Source of the DNA: Heliocidaris erythrogramma
Taxonomy: Eukaryota; Echinodermata; Echinoidea; Camarodonta; Echinometridae
Reading direction: 5' to 3'
DNA length: 64,000 bases
Assembly: GCA_025617745.1 (NCBI GenBank)
Contig: CM046858.1
Coordinates: forward strand, 36,411,119-36,475,118
Under the pieces are notes generated by a model that saw nothing but the letters and a program-made list of their open reading frames with translations, was not told the DNA's origin and ran no database searches. This document shows, in pieces, positions 35,768 through 48,534 of the stretch. Made by a program: the position numbers and the translations under genes. How positions within the stretch are numbered: position 1 is the first letter of the stretch; each line of letters opens with the position of its first letter.

Positions 35768-36969
35768 TTAAAGGAATGTTGTTGGGGTTCACTGGGAAAG
35801 TCTAGAGAAGGTAATAGAAAGCCATGGGTTGTAACAGAATGTGTTGGAAGACATTGAACTTGAAGGTAGTTTCAGCAGTTTGCAAGCTATCATCATCAGT
35901 TTAGATGAAATTTAATATCTTCTACAAGAGAAACTGATAAACAGATGTGAAATTTTTGGACCAACAGCCCTTGAGAATTGTTTATAAGAAATCTAATAGC
36001 ATTATACATCCTCCCAGTCATAAGCAGTGAATACATGTCGGCCAGTATACATGTATGTGGGCAGGCATGTATTGTGTATTAAGAAAAGTCTCTGTTTGGC
36101 TATGCATATACATTCTTCATGTACCTCTGCAATATGATTGTAGGGCAATGCACAAGTCATGTATATTTTCGCATAAGAGGAGAGGGAGTTTAATAATATT
36201 TATCATTTTGACATTGAATTGAGAACAGCTTTTTTGAAAGGAAATTACCCTGCATTCAAATCAGTTTAATAAAATAATGGTTTCTCCAAAATATTAAATG
36301 ATATTTCATTTGAAAATAGTTTGACTTCACTAGTACAGTGTATTTTAATTCTACCATCTGCAATGCACAATGTACTTACATTGTATAATAATATACGTTT
36401 AAATGATTTGGTTTCTTCGTGTCTCGCTCTAAATGAGTGACTTGTTTTGTTCATTTATTCTGTCCAAATTTAATTGTATTTGCAATTTTAGTTACACCTG
36501 GGACAACTTTTTCATCGAAGATAGTTATTTAAAAAAAATGTAAGATTATTTATTGAAGTAGTTGGCTTTGTGCCGTATTGTTGAACCAGCGTGACGATAC
36601 GATTGTGACAGGAAGAAATTGTAAAAGCATCAATTTTCATACGTCTACTTCGTCGTGAGGCTGACAGGAGGGTGTGAGCGCTTTGCCATTATACAGAACG
36701 CATACAGGCAATATTGCAATATAAAGCAGAAGATCGTTTTTGAAATACCAATGACTTCAAAATCTGTGCTTATTTCATGCAAAACTACTAAAATTAGGTA
36801 GTTACCATCCATTTTCCACTAGTTGATGAAGAGAGAAATCCCCGTCAGGTTTAAAAGATGGTGTAAACATGTGTAGGGCAATCCAAATCTTAAAAGCGTG
36901 TAACCACAAGTTTGCTTCATGCCTGGCATGCGCGTGTGATAATGCCCTTCTGCCAGCAACACGACTTCG

Positions 36970-37044
36970 TGTGTTGAGAGCCAGAAGGGCGTTAACTCTG
37001 TGTTAAAACATATGAGTTAACGTCCTTCTGGATCTCAACACATG
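36970..37044. repeat. Hairpin sharing GAGCCAGAAGGGCGTTAAC with 43826-43896
   Basis: TGTGTTGAGAGCCAGAAGGG at the left pairs with TCCTTCTGGATCTCAACACA. Upstream (36640-36830) the sequence AAAATTAGGTAGTTACCATC also occurs inverted at 43385-43410, so two loci 6.5 kb apart share an element. Confidence 0.65.
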
Positions 37045-38667
37045 ATTTCATTTTAGGAATGTTCATCTTGGAAGCATCCAACAACTGTGCCATTTCTTTT
37101 TGTTTCTTCTATTTATTATTCACTGTGCCATCATTATCTGAAATTATAAAAGCTAAATGAATGATAACACAGACAAATACATATACACGTACATGTAAAG
37201 ACGTGTCCTTATTTTGCAGTGGTCAAATTGACTTAAAAGGTCTACAAATCGAGTTATTTTACTGCTTTTGATGAAAGTTTTTTTCTTGTTATTGTTTAGA
37301 ATATACAGAATGGCATGACAGTTGTATTTTCTGGAATTATTTTTTTGATGAAAAATAATTGTGAAGGCCGGCAAATCAAAATGTTATGTTACTGTGACAA
37401 TACTATGCTTTGTATTCTCAATGTCTTTTTGATTTTCTGGAGATACATTTCTCATTATAACATTCTTGTTTGTGTGTACCCGTGAATCTTAAGAATATTT
37501 AATGTCCCAGATTCTTTCAAGGTATTTACAATGTTATGTACTTCAATAATAGTGAAATTGTAAAATACCCATATGTATATTTAATAGTGGTTTTAAGTTT
37601 ATCTTGCAAATTCAACATTTATGAAGAAATTTAAAGTGAGCATTATTTTGTGAAAAAGAATTTATAAAGATAAACTGCACATGTGTATTTTTATTTCCTG
37701 AAATTATTCTTCAAGATGTAGGAATGACAGTATAATTATTAGACAGGATATTGATGTATTTATGTGGCTTACTGAAGTATCCTGGCACCGATAGACTAGA
37801 CAAGTCCAGAACGCAACGTGCATACTGTAATTGTGGAAAGTCAAAATTTAATGGCAGATATTATTAGGATAAGGAGCTGGTAAATACCGGTCTCTAGTAC
37901 CTTGAATAGGCTGAATGAAAATTGTCAGATATATGTCAAATGACAACTTTTAATCCGCTGATATTGATCAACAATTCTGCCTTTTCCATCCTTTTCCACA
38001 TGCGTCTTTTTGTGCCGTTACACTTCGCTGAGCTACTGTACTTGATATTAATTAAGGTTATGGCTCAAGGCAAAGTCAAATGGATTAAAAACATTTGCCA
38101 TCCTTTCAGATGACTCGAGAAGATTTTCGTTATTCTTCCATGTACTGGAATACATCATTCACATACATGTATTTGGGAAAAATACCACCATTGAAAATGA
38201 TAAGTAGTTTTTCTTACTGTGTAGATCAGACTTCTTACCATGAAGATCAGACCTTCATGAAATAACCTGCAACAAACTGATCGCGTGGGTATAGCAGAGA
38301 CCAAGTAGTATTCCAGCTGTGCATTTGGCTTATAACCCAAGGAAAGTATGGCACATGGCAGGAACAAATCTTGTATAATTGTTAAAAGAGATTATTACTG
38401 CCAATGGCATCTCGAAATAGCCAGAAAATACATAGTTCATGAATGTTTATTAATTTGATTAATTTTTTTTTTAGAATGTATGAACTCCAAAATGTTTTCA
38501 GAGTGTTAATACAGTACATAATGACTGTGTCTAAGGGTAAAATCTTGGGTAGCTGAATTTCTTGTCCTTGTCATGTCAGACACTCTGATATTGAAAGATT
38601 GTTGAATTTAGGTTGAATTTTTGGATACATTGTGTAATGGTTCTAGGCAGAAGTGTCCTATCGTTAA

Positions 38668-39568
38668 AGGAGAATTAAGCCCTGATTACAAATTTACTTA
38701 TATTGGAAGGTGTAATACATTCCTACTTATTGGCCTAAATCATTTTCTAATAAGATATCAGAAAAGGGTATAAATAAAGATATTCCAACACCCGGTATCG
38801 TCTCCTACTCATTTACATGGGGGCTGTCATTTTCTTGCTGATTTGGAGTTGTACATGAACCATTGAGAAATGTTCCAGTCAGGAAGATATTTTGAATCCA
38901 AATCCTAAATTGATTTGCTTCATTACCTAAAATCCCATATGTGACGGAAAATATAAAGTGGGTGTTTACATGTATTATAAAAATTAAATCTTTATAATGA
39001 TACTTTTAAATTGTCTGGTTTTGCTTAACAAAAATCTATTTTCTTGGGTTTGCCAAACAGAGCAGAACATAATACATGCAGCATGCATTCTGACTTTTCA
39101 AGTCCATTATCCGAAAGCAGGTGAATGCATAGTTTGCTGCTATAGATGCTCAGGGAAGAAGCATCCATAAAATTTGAATTAATTTGCTCCGTCCCATACG
39201 TCCAGTATCGAGAAAATAGATTTCTATTAAGCGAATATCGATTTTCAACAGAAATATATAAGGAAATCTACAGTTTAAAAATAAATTGACATATCTATTC
39301 TAATTTTTAATCTCAAATGGGTTTTTAATTTTGAAAAAGGCAATTGAGCATTTGGATTAAGAAAATCTTTTTGTACACATAAACAAAATGGCAGCCCCCA
39401 TGTGCTGCTAGCAGACGATACATATTGCTAGCAGATGGTAAATTTTGCTCAGAAAAAATTGATTTGTATCGATCTCGTATATTTTGACGCGAAGCCATAT
39501 AGTCTAACAAGTAGGAATAAATAACACCTTTGAACACTATCGTCTTTATTTTTGAGCGTAATTCTCCT
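38668..39568. mobile_element. TTAA-flanked (Kolobok-like) foldback element
   Basis: Ends AGGAGAATTAAGC and GCGTAATTCTCCT inside TTAA repeats (38664-38667 and 39569-39572). AGG ends with TTAA suit Kolobok. An inner inverted pair (ACATGGGGGCTGTCATTTT near 38815 and AAAATGGCAGCCCCCATGT near 39386) extends the foldback. No ORF of note. Confidence 0.65.
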
Positions 39569-40189
39569 TTAATGTTTCGTTAATGTAACCCATTTTATTC
39601 CTCCTAAAACCCAGGTTTTTACCCCAAAATCAATTGATTTAGATATTTTATACTTCATGTGTGGAATCATTATTTTCTTGAATATTTGCAGATTCTTACT
39701 GATATCTTAAAATGACAATCAGCCCATGTTGGTGTTAAAAAAGATTGTGTACTGCTGTAGATCCAAAATGAACTTGTCCTGCCCAATTTAGTTATTTATT
39801 GTACTCTAAGGCCATTTTGTATTTATTCATTTAAACCCAGTGCTGGGACTAAATCACCCTTAACAAAGGGAAACGTAGATCTCAGTCTACATTTAAATTC
39901 TTTTGTTAAATTCAACTTTAGACCAAGCTAAAGAGAAGGTTGAGTTCAGGGAAAAGTGAAAATTAATTTGTGAGCTTTCTCATTTCTTTTATGTCAGTTT
40001 GGAAGAACATCATAGTAGAAATGTCCCCTGAAAGAGATTGCTCTTTAGATGCAACGTGACGAGAAATAGCTGAAGTGTTCGGGCTGAACATTCATGGCAC
40101 GTGTGTGCAATTCCTTACACCCATTTCTGTGTGCAGTGCATGTGCTTTTCAGCGAGAGTTGGTTCATTTCAATATCATTTAAGATCCCA

Positions 40190-40456
40190 CACTATGAACA
40201 TGGCGAACAAAGAAGCGGACAAAATATACAGCTCCTCATTGTACCTTCCACAATTGCTCTGGCAGACAAAAGAACATCCCTTGATTGCTATTATGTAAAA
40301 GTATGTAGAACAGGTGTCACATGCATATTCACCTGTTCTACTTATTTTACATAATAGCAATGAAGGGATGTTCTTTTGTCTACCAGAACAATTGTGGAGG
40401 GTAGAATGAGGAGCTGTATATTTTGTCCGCTCTCTTTGTAATTGTGTTCATAGTGC
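40190..40456. repeat. Large inverted repeat, arms about 125 bases
   Basis: CACTATGAACATGGCGAACA ... TATTATGTAAAA and its complement (TTTTACATAATA ... TGTTCATAGTG) pair at roughly 90 percent with a loop of about 25. It opens similar frames on both strands, which are a by-product of symmetry. Confidence 0.85.
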
Positions 40457-40512
40457 CAAGACCTCACGGTATACACCAATTTTTATGTAGATACATCATC
40501 AACCTTTCCCAA

Positions 40513-40753
40513 TAGACCACTTTGGTAATGTATGCAAATTTTATGCATACATGTACCTTTCAAACACAGGTTGTTCTTGACAACTTGAAATTTTGCCGGA
40601 CATAGCTACAAATAATGTATGCAAGCTGGATTCCAAGCATTGAGGCTCATTTATAAAAAGCAGGTTCATGGAATAGCTCATTACGAGGTGCTCAGAGAAT
40701 ATATGTGCATAAATTTATGTGCATAAATTTGTATACATTACAGAAGCGGTCTA
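40513..40753. mobile_element. MITE with TAGACC ends, nested in family A copy 4
   Basis: TAGACCACTTTGGTAATGTA and TACATTACAGAAGCGGTCTA at the ends; TA is probably the target. Interior AATTTATGTGCATAAATTT. Confidence 0.75.
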
Positions 40754-42999
40754 TTTCTTTGAGACAGTTTCTTTCACAATGCAATCCTTGACTGGAACGC
40801 AACTTTATCTTTCAACCCAGCATCAGGTTTAGATTTTGAGTAGAATAAGGGCCTAAATGATCATGCAGATCTGTGGGCTAACATGCCAGGGAAGACCGTG
40901 TTTGGAAAGAATGAGGATGCGTATTGAATTGGACACTAAATTGAGTCTAGATATGTATTGTTATTGTATTGTATATATTCTACATATTGTAAAATAAAAC
41001 ATTTGAGAGAAGATTACACACACAAAAAAGAGATGAAGCAGAAAATGCAATAAAGACAGTTTTGAAAAAAATATTGTCAGTCTCTACACGTGTATAAATA
41101 TTTCCCCTTTATTCGTGCAACTTTTCTTTCAACTAATCAGACTATCAAAGACTTGCTTATGATCTGTGGTTGCAAATGTTCTATGCATTTCTGTGTTTTA
41201 ATCGATCTTTGCCTCCTCTTCTCACCTTTTGTTTTATCTGGGCTTCCCCCCTCTATTTTTGAGTGCAGTTTTGTTTCTCTTTTTCTTTTTGTGATATGAA
41301 ACGCCCCCCTTTTTTCCCCTGAATCACCTTTTCTGCTCTGTCTCCCTCAAGCATTTTCTTTGAAATAAGCACCCATCCACTCCCTCCAATAATTTCATCT
41401 CTATCCATTCTCTTTTTCTGTTCTGTATTCATCTTCTTTCCTCCAGTCACAACCTGTATAATTCTTCCCCCACCATCACTCTCACTCTATCTATATTCCT
41501 TCCCTCTACAATTGTTCATATTTATCTCAAGCTTTCTCTATAAAGGCCAATTAAAAAACCCCTGTTTAGCATCTGCCATTTTTGAAAAAAAGGAGGGAGG
41601 AAGACCCTTTTTTTGGTAATATTTAAAGGGGAAAAATAATTTTTGCAACAATATTTTTGTATAAAAGATTTGTTACAAAAATAATTTTTCCCTTTTAAAT
41701 ATATATATCTAAAAAAAGCAGGTGGGTTAAAAAAAGAAAGGGGCGGGAACGCTAAACAATTCATTTTTACTTCGCCTAATGTGTTATTAAGGTTTCATTC
41801 CACCTACAATTGTATAAATGTGAACAGCACAAGATTCAAATACATTTTATAGAACTTACATGTATATATCCTTGAAGAAATATGAAATATCTTTTATTAT
41901 GACCAGAACACTGGTAGTATATACTCATCACCAATAAGATACACGGCAAGCACATGCAAAACAAACAACACCATGTATACTATGTATACAAACAAACTCA
42001 TGCACATAAAATTCCCGGATAAAATTAAACAAATTGCAGCATTCAAAGCAATACTACTACTTATAAACATGATGAACCCTGTATGCCTCTGTGTGACATT
42101 TCCTATAAATGGCCCATAACTTTTTTGATAGATCAGCAGTTTCAAACAAATTGTTTCATCTTCAGAATTTTCATGAGAAATTCCTGTAATGTAATATACC
42201 TTACATATTTCAATTAACAGGAATAGAGAATTCTAAAATTATATTAAACATAAAATAACTGATAGTGCGAGTTCGCATACACGGACTTGTGCGACTTTGA
42301 TACAGAAAAGTTAACTGGAGTTGTGCCAGCAATCTGAAGGTGCAAATATGAGCCATTTTTGTGTCGGTATCACAAAAATAATAAGTACATGTAGTTATAA
42401 TTGATTTTCAGCCAATTGAACTCTAATTGTAAGTTAATGTACGGTATACTTTAACCATGATAAAACTCTCATTTTAGCTTGCTATATAAATAATCTGGTG
42501 AAGTCACCATCAATTCACAAATTACATTTTACAAGAAACAAGCCTACATGTATATAGGATTTACAAGTGTGCATGTACGGAGATACCGCAAGATTGTTAT
42601 TGGGTTAATCTAAAGGGAGAACAGCATGACAATGAAGTTTGCAAGTCAGATGTTGCACAGAAAAGAATGAAATGTTCTGGACCACTGCTAACGTTGAAAG
42701 GTGGCTACTGATGACTATATCTCCATTTTCAAACAATCCTCAGCAAAGTACTTGTAAGATTATGTTTTCCAAACAAAAATTTCACACTTCTCTGAAATTA
42801 ATTCTGGGGATTATTTTTAGTTACCTAACAATGTCAGACCTGCCAACCTCTGGAAATCAAAAACTGTATTCTTTAATCCCAAAAGTTGTATTTTACTGAA
42901 AAAATTGTATTTTCCCCCAAAACGCGGACTGATACGCAGATCAATGCTTTTTATACTCGGGCGATGAACTGAACACTGAATGTTCACTACTGTTCTATA

Positions 43000-43196
43000 T
43001 ACAGTGAAACCTGTCTATAAAGACCACTCAAGGGAGACAATAAAAGCGGTCTTTATGAGCAGGTGGTCTTTATGTACAGGTTCCTTTCATACACATTTCA
43101 ATGACAAACACTTTTCAAGGGAAACAAAAATTGTGGTCTTAATGGACAGGCGGTCTTTCTATACAGGTGGTCGCTAAAGCAGGTTTGACCCTGTTA
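43000..43196. mobile_element. Pogo/Tigger-like MITE, copy 3 (reverse)
   Basis: TACAGTGAAACCTGTCTATA at the left; GGTCGCTAAAGCAGGTTTGA at the right. Same family as 4356-4495, inverted. Confidence 0.78.
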
Positions 43197-43257
43197 TTTT
43201 GATATAACTGAGATGTGAACAAAATGCTTGCTGTAGATGGGAATCAATACATCGTTG

Positions 43258-43554
43258 GGTGCCAGCTGGCAGAATGGCGTTTCTGGTAACGCGCGTCTAA
43301 GATTTTGATTGCTCCATACATGTACATGTTATACCATTTTTCAGACATGACGGCGATTTCTCTATATGTAATAAAAAGTTAAAATGGATGGTAACTACCT
43401 AATTTTAGTACATGTAGTTTTGTAACCAATATGCACATATTTTTAAAGTAATGGGTATTTTAATGCTAACGACCTTCTGCTTTTATGCAATTGTGCACGT
43501 CCGCGCATACCAGAATGGCGCAGCATGCTTACGCCTTTCTGCCAGCTGCACACC
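43258..43554. mobile_element. Foldback element, GGTGCCAGCTGGCAGAA ends
   Basis: GGTGCCAGCTGGCAGAATGG and CTTTCTGCCAGCTGCACACC at the ends; interior GATGGTAACTACCTAATTTT shared inverted with 36790-36820. Confidence 0.68.
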
Positions 43555-43825
43555 AACATGTTATAAAAACATCACAAGTGTATCTTCACACAACACATAC
43601 CGGTACTGTATATACATGTATTTAGCTTAATTGATGATGATAAATCTGACTCTACATATGTGTTGCCTCTACCAGAGTTACTAAAAAAAAAAGAAGTCAT
43701 CCCAAATTCATCCTGACCCTAGGATTCTGAAATCTATTTTTGTCAAAAATTTCATCCTTGTGAGAGTTACATCAAGCAATATTATCATAAAAAATATAAC
43801 TGTAATGAGTCAATGGTTAATATCG

Positions 43826-43896
43826 TCTGTTTGGAGCCAGAAGGGCGTTAACCCATATACATTTACATATACGCCCTTTTGGCCCTCAACAGACGA
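43826..43896. repeat. 71-base hairpin
   Basis: ATCGTCTGTTTGGAGCCAGA and GGCCCTCAACAGACGAT pair; a small relative of 36970-37044. Confidence 0.65.
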
Positions 43897-44587
43897 TATG
43901 ATAATATCTGCCTTTGTACAGGGATAGTTCATAAAGACATAAATGCAACCATGAACAATGTTATTCTGCACAACATGCATTTTTTAGGACAATCAACAGA
44001 CCTCTCACTAAAATAAAAATAAAACTACACGTAGCCTCAAGAAATACCTCCCCTTGTATTTACACATCTTTCAATGCCAAAAACTCAAGATAAGTGAGTT
44101 GTTGTATATGTAGCTTAGTTTCAGTAAATCAGTTCTGGTTACTACACTTTAAAAGTTTTGAAAAGTTTTCATTTAAATAGAGGTTACAATCGGTAGGCCT
44201 ACCGGTACTTACATGTACATGTATGAGGCATCTATTGTACAGAACTGTATTACCAAAAACAAAGAAATGGTGGAATGAAAATTGATTTGGTCTCTACATG
44301 TAAGTACACAGATATATGACCTGAGAACTTGGTCTATAACACTCCTGACAAAAGAATATGTGCACTGAAACACCAATGATCATTTAAATTAATAGCAACA
44401 AACCACATTCATTTCTACTAAAATAATTTCTGTAGTCGACATACATGTACAACAAACACTTCACAGAAGCAACTGAGTAATGATTATATACAGTGTAGTA
44501 CTTCCATATACACTCTGAATCAAGTCTTTATATTCCAATTCATGACTGAATACATACATGTAGTGGCTCAAATTCATGTCTGTCATT

Positions 44588-44766
44588 CATTACTGAGGTT
44601 TATGTAACGCACGGTTTAAACCTCCATAAATGTAGTATGCATTTGTCTTCATGCTCAATGGTTGAGCAATACGTTTGAATGCGCTTATTTACGCTTACTT
44701 ATTTCAGTCCACGGTGGAAGTAGAAACCATGATTTAGACCATGGCTTGAATCAAACCTCTTCATAC
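44588..44766 (-). mobile_element. Relative of the 7672 MITE
   Basis: GGTTTAAACCTCCATAAATG, GCGCTTATTTACGCTTA, AAACCATGATTTAGACCATG and AAACCTCTTCAT match the interior of 7672-7880. Confidence 0.6.
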
Positions 44767-45637
44767 ATGTACCTGCCAACCTTCAACAGCAAAACGTTGG
44801 AATATCTCAAGGCAAAGTGAGGAATACAACATATTTGTATGCTTTTTATACAGTTTTTCAGAAAAAAGTGGAATCTAGGGTGGATAACATTATGGTATGA
44901 ATGTCAAAAAATGGGAATCATTCCTCCAAAGTGGGAGTGGTTGGTAACTTTGCCTCTTTCATGAATTTGCGCCCCCCCCCCCCCAAAAAAAAAAAAGCTT
45001 TATAATCAATATAAATTACAGAGCAAGGCACATATCTACATTTTATTTCAAAGTCTTGAACATTCACGATTTCACAGGAAGACAGTTATTGTATATATAT
45101 AAACTTCTAATTTGCATTGAGTGTTTTTACAGCATACTTGTCAAAAAAGTGATGAAATAAGAACTTATTGCTTGATATACATGTATTTTCAGTCTCTTTC
45201 CCTTTCAACATTTGTTAGAAAACATAGTAATGTGGAAGAGTTTGGCTTGATACATTTGAAAAAAAAAGACTTTTTTTCTGAAATGGAAATTGCTTGTGAA
45301 ATAGAACCAATGGAGGAATGTCACACATATTGCTGCTTAACATGTATCATACACAATCAAGCCTTGTTCAATATGATTTCAGAGAGGTAAATATAAGAAT
45401 GGAAGATATCTGATTCTATTTCTACTCTGCATAGATAATGTTTTTGAAGTCATGTACATGTATATGAAGCTGATTGACAAATTATCATTAATATAGAAAT
45501 ACCTGGAAATGAATGGCAGAAATTCTTTGGAGGGGAGAAAACTGTTTAGCTGCAAGTTTATTGGAATCAGTTAATTGCTCTAGCTTTGTGAGCTTGAAGA
45601 TTATCTATAAAATGGCTTATTGCTTTTTCGGTGTCAT

Positions 45638-45643
45638 TTTATT
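45638..45643 (-). terminator. Possible TTLL2 polyadenylation signal
   Basis: TTTATT on the plus strand reads AATAAA on the minus strand, about 85 bases after the TTLL2 stop codon. Position fits a short 3' UTR, but the hexamer is common in AT-rich DNA. Confidence 0.4.
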
Positions 45644-45727
45644 GACAATCTAGGAAGAATTTCATCTTCCATAAAGTTCAGAGTCATTCTGGCAGCTTTG
45701 CTATGATGCACATGCTCTAAGTTCCAA

Positions 45728-48031
45728 TCAACCTTCTCCACTCATGACTGTTTGTGAAGTTAAAGGAGCCCATTGTACAATCACTTCTCTCTGTTGCTTA
45801 AGGCTTCCACCAGACACCTGCTGTGTTTCCTGCAATGCGTCTCGAGTCAAACGTTTTGTGGACTGGGCCCTGCATATGGTCCTTCGCAGCATTTTCTGAG
45901 TCTCCTTGATGATGGTCCTGATGTCTAAAGAGGGAGTGCTGGCACGGCGCGTCGCCTCATTAAAGGGAAATGTCAGCATAAAGTCTCCTACCCGTTGTGG
46001 TGGTAGCGCTGAGGATCTGCTCTTTGTAGCGAAGGAAGAGTCCTTCCCCTTAGACCCTTGCACTCCTCGTTCACTTCTCATGATAGATGACGGACCATCT
46101 CTAACCCCCATCTTCAAACCAGTTCTCGTTGTCAAGGGCTTAATCAGGGAGGGAGATTTCTGCAAACGCGCATCAGGATCTGAGGGTGATCCCTGTGAGT
46201 TGCCTGATGAAGGTACGGGTCCTCGTTTTGAAGTTCCTGTGTTTGCGTATTGATTGGTCTGCATAGGTTCTGGGTTGTGTGACCCCCGGAAAGACGGAGG
46301 CAGTTGAGACTGAGATTTACTGTATGACATGCTGGATGATGTATCCGCCTTGCCAACACCAAGGTCTGAGAATGAAGGATTTCTAAGGGAGTTGGTGGAA
46401 GATCTCCGCAGAGGTGATGCAAGAGGAGTGCGCTTTCGATCCAGTCTACTACGTATCAGCTCTCTCCTGCTGTCGAGTTGCTTTCGAGTATCTTCCAGAC
46501 TGGGCAAGAAGTTATGGAGGGTACTGCTTGGCTTACTGGAATGAGAATTATCAGCTTCATCTTCAGACTGGTGGCTTTGCGAGGTCTTTGTCTCCTTGAC
46601 ACTCACTTCACTGGCTGTTCGCTTACAAGCAGCCGCTATCTCATCATCATAATCATCCTCCAAGTCTTCTGTTATATGTTTCTGGGATGAAGGATTTGAG
46701 GTAACTCTTTGAGTAATGTCTTTGTTGATAGGGGCCAGCTTATCATTGCTTGGTACTCTACTCCATGATGAAACTTTGGAAAGAGAAGATTTAGGTCCAG
46801 CTTTCTTGATTCCACTTGTAGATGCTACAGAACCAAGATTAGATTTATCTCTCACTGAAGATTTGGGTGCAGCTCCTCTCTTGCTTGGTATAGCAAAGTT
46901 TCGTCTATTTGAGGTGTACACCTGCTTCTGTTTGAGCTTGACTAACTTCTCTCCTCCACGGTTCTCATCACCATCTTCAAAATGCATGAGGTCAAGTATA
47001 TCACTGATAAGTGCTCTCTTGATGGTATGGTCCACAGCGCAGTCCAAGCCTAGTGCAGGACTAAAGTTTACCTCAAGGAGCCATGGCTTAAGATGTTCGT
47101 CGATCAGAATGTCATAGCCAAACAGTTCTACACATCCAGATGCCTTAGGGACAGTAGGGGCTTGAGCCAGCATAGTCAATGTTACAATGTTGCATATCCT
47201 CTGCCAGATGACTTCATCATTGATACCCTGTTGACGAAAGTAATTCCTCAGCATGGTTAGACTCCATTTGCATCCAGGCCCAACACCTTCCTTGTGGGTG
47301 GTGTAAGAAGGGCCTAACTTGTTGATGCTTGTATTTGTCAAGTGGCAAAACATGTTCCCTAAAGAAGTCAGATCAAACTTCTCTGTGCTGAACCTAACGA
47401 TTCCTTCCTGGTACATGTAGATGTGCAGAGGATTGAAACTGGTCACCAAGACATAAATGCGCAAGTCAAACTTGTAGCCCCCTATGAGAAGGGGATTTGT
47501 GATGTATCTTTGAGCAACAGCGCTACAGTCGTATGTCAAGTCAGACAGGTCTTTGAAGATGAAGATGCCACGTCCTCTGGACATATCAGCTGGCTTGCAT
47601 ATCCAGAGTGTCTTCTTGCCTGATTCCTTATCTGCCTGCTGCCTTTTGGAGTACTCTGCAACAAACTTTGTGTAGTCGTTGGGCAGATTGAACCCGTTTG
47701 GAGTAAAGTTGAATATTGCTGACCCATACACACCCTTCATCCGCCTCATGTTCCTTGCCAAGGCGTCCTTCTTGGTGATAGCAATGGTCTTGGGAAAGTG
47801 ATTCAAACGCTGCCATGGCATGAGGTCGGTGTAATCGCAGAGGCGAAAGCGGTTGGTGCGCCACCACAGGTTCCAGTCAAATTCTTCCATCTCCTCCTCC
47901 ACGAACTCCTCCCATCCCCTATCGAGGAGGACTTCCCGCACCACCTCTGGTCCCACGCCATTCTCATTGAGTCTGAAGATCAGGGGCTTTGTGTTCCTGG
48001 GAGAAGCACATCCATGATTCTCGGACAACAT
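45728..48031 (-). CDS. TTLL2: Tubulin polyglutamylase TTLL2-like
   Basis: A 767-residue protein in one uninterrupted coding exon. TTLL enzymes use ATP to add glutamate (or glycine) side chains to tubulin C-terminal tails, affecting cilia and sperm flagella. Residues 1-355 are the TTL domain: KPLIFRLNENG, DWNLWWRTNRFRL, PNDYTKFVAEY, ATP-grasp loop KPADMSRGRGIFIF at about 146-159, DLRIYVLVTSFNPL at 189-202, CHLTNTSINK at 229-238, and the Mg-binding region LFGYDILIDEHLKPWLLEVN at 303-322 with Glu and Asn intact. Order and spacing match human TTLL2 best. The tail (355-767) is Ser/Lys/Arg-rich and disordered. I chose the ATG at 48029-48031; the codon before it is GTG and an in-frame stop lies a little further up. 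The gene reads toward the SENP gene. Confidence 0.92.
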   Translation of the reverse strand: MLSENHGCASPRNTKPLIFRLNENGVGPEVVREVLLDRGWEEFVEEEMEEFDWNLWWRTNRFRLCDYTDLMPWQRLNHFPKTIAITKKDALARNMRRMKGVYGSAIFNFTPNGFNLPNDYTKFVAEYSKRQQADKESGKKTLWICKPADMSRGRGIFIFKDLSDLTYDCSAVAQRYITNPLLIGGYKFDLRIYVLVTSFNPLHIYMYQEGIVRFSTEKFDLTSLGNMFCHLTNTSINKLGPSYTTHKEGVGPGCKWSLTMLRNYFRQQGINDEVIWQRICNIVTLTMLAQAPTVPKASGCVELFGYDILIDEHLKPWLLEVNFSPALGLDCAVDHTIKRALISDILDLMHFEDGDENRGGEKLVKLKQKQVYTSNRRNFAIPSKRGAAPKSSVRDKSNLGSVASTSGIKKAGPKSSLSKVSSWSRVPSNDKLAPINKDITQRVTSNPSSQKHITEDLEDDYDDEIAAACKRTASEVSVKETKTSQSHQSEDEADNSHSSKPSSTLHNFLPSLEDTRKQLDSRRELIRSRLDRKRTPLASPLRRSSTNSLRNPSFSDLGVGKADTSSSMSYSKSQSQLPPSFRGSHNPEPMQTNQYANTGTSKRGPVPSSGNSQGSPSDPDARLQKSPSLIKPLTTRTGLKMGVRDGPSSIMRSERGVQGSKGKDSSFATKSRSSALPPQRVGDFMLTFPFNEATRRASTPSLDIRTIIKETQKMLRRTICRAQSTKRLTRDALQETQQVSGGSLKQQREVIVQWAPLTSQTVMSGEG

Positions 48032-48191
48032 CACCGTCTGCTTCTCACCTACGCTCCATCATGCTCTTGACTACAATGTATTGACCAACTTGGCTACATG
48101 GAACTGCTGAGTTATGATGATCCCATCCAAATGTTAATTACAGGTAGCCGAGGATTGCACTTTGAGCTCCAAGGAACCAAGGAATTACCAT
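48032..48191 (-). other. TTLL2: TTLL2 5' UTR and splice acceptor
   Basis: On the minus strand the sequence TTTATATTTCCTTTATGCAG ends at 48192 and is a strong acceptor, so the coding exon probably starts at 48191. The leader contains a short upstream ORF that begins at the first base of the exon (ATGGTAATTCC..., 17 codons) and ends before the main ATG; it could dampen translation. Confidence 0.6.
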
Positions 48192-48534
48192 CTGCATAAA
48201 GGAAATATAAAATAGAATATCAGAAAATCATTAGAATGTAAAATTCAATTCATCAGTCCCTTAATTGATTGAAAACACATGTTTTGAGCTGCGCACATGT
48301 CATAGGCTTTCATGCGGACAAACTTTTTTATACATGTAAAAGAATCTCCACAGATTATTATTGTTGGCTTACTTATTTCATTTTACATGTATGAATGATA
48401 GTAGAAGAAGAAGCAAACCAGAAATCTTTTCATTCTCTTTCTCTAGACATGAAGAAAGCTTCACACATGCCTGAAATATTCAAATTTCAAAAAGGAGTAC
48501 AGCACTCAGTGCAATATCAATGCTTTAATGATAT

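Larger units (their letters stand above)
39936..40810 (-). mobile_element. Repeat family A, copy 4, with two nested elements
   Basis: Left AAGGTTGAGTTCAGGGAAAA, right GAACGCAACTTTATCTTTC. It is interrupted by a long inverted repeat (40190-40456) and by a MITE (40513-40753) inserted after CAACCTTTCCCAA, where copy 3 is uninterrupted. Confidence 0.78.
33300..45600. other. Gene-free interval between SENP and TTLL2
   Basis: Apart from the LINE remnant, TTAA-flanked elements, foldback and MITE copies listed separately, I see only AT-rich sequence, simple repeats (for example a pyrimidine-rich stretch at 41200-41520) and short frames without family resemblance. SENP probably ends its 3' UTR in the first part; AATAAA occurs at 34531, but no signal stands out. 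Confidence 0.5.

Noticed and set aside
40094-40360. Overlapping frames on both strands
   Set aside because: They mirror each other because the stretch is a large inverted repeat.
45121-45390. 89-codon plus strand frame downstream of TTLL2
   Set aside because: No resemblance to a known family, AT-rich, lies in the TTLL2 3' flank on the other strand.
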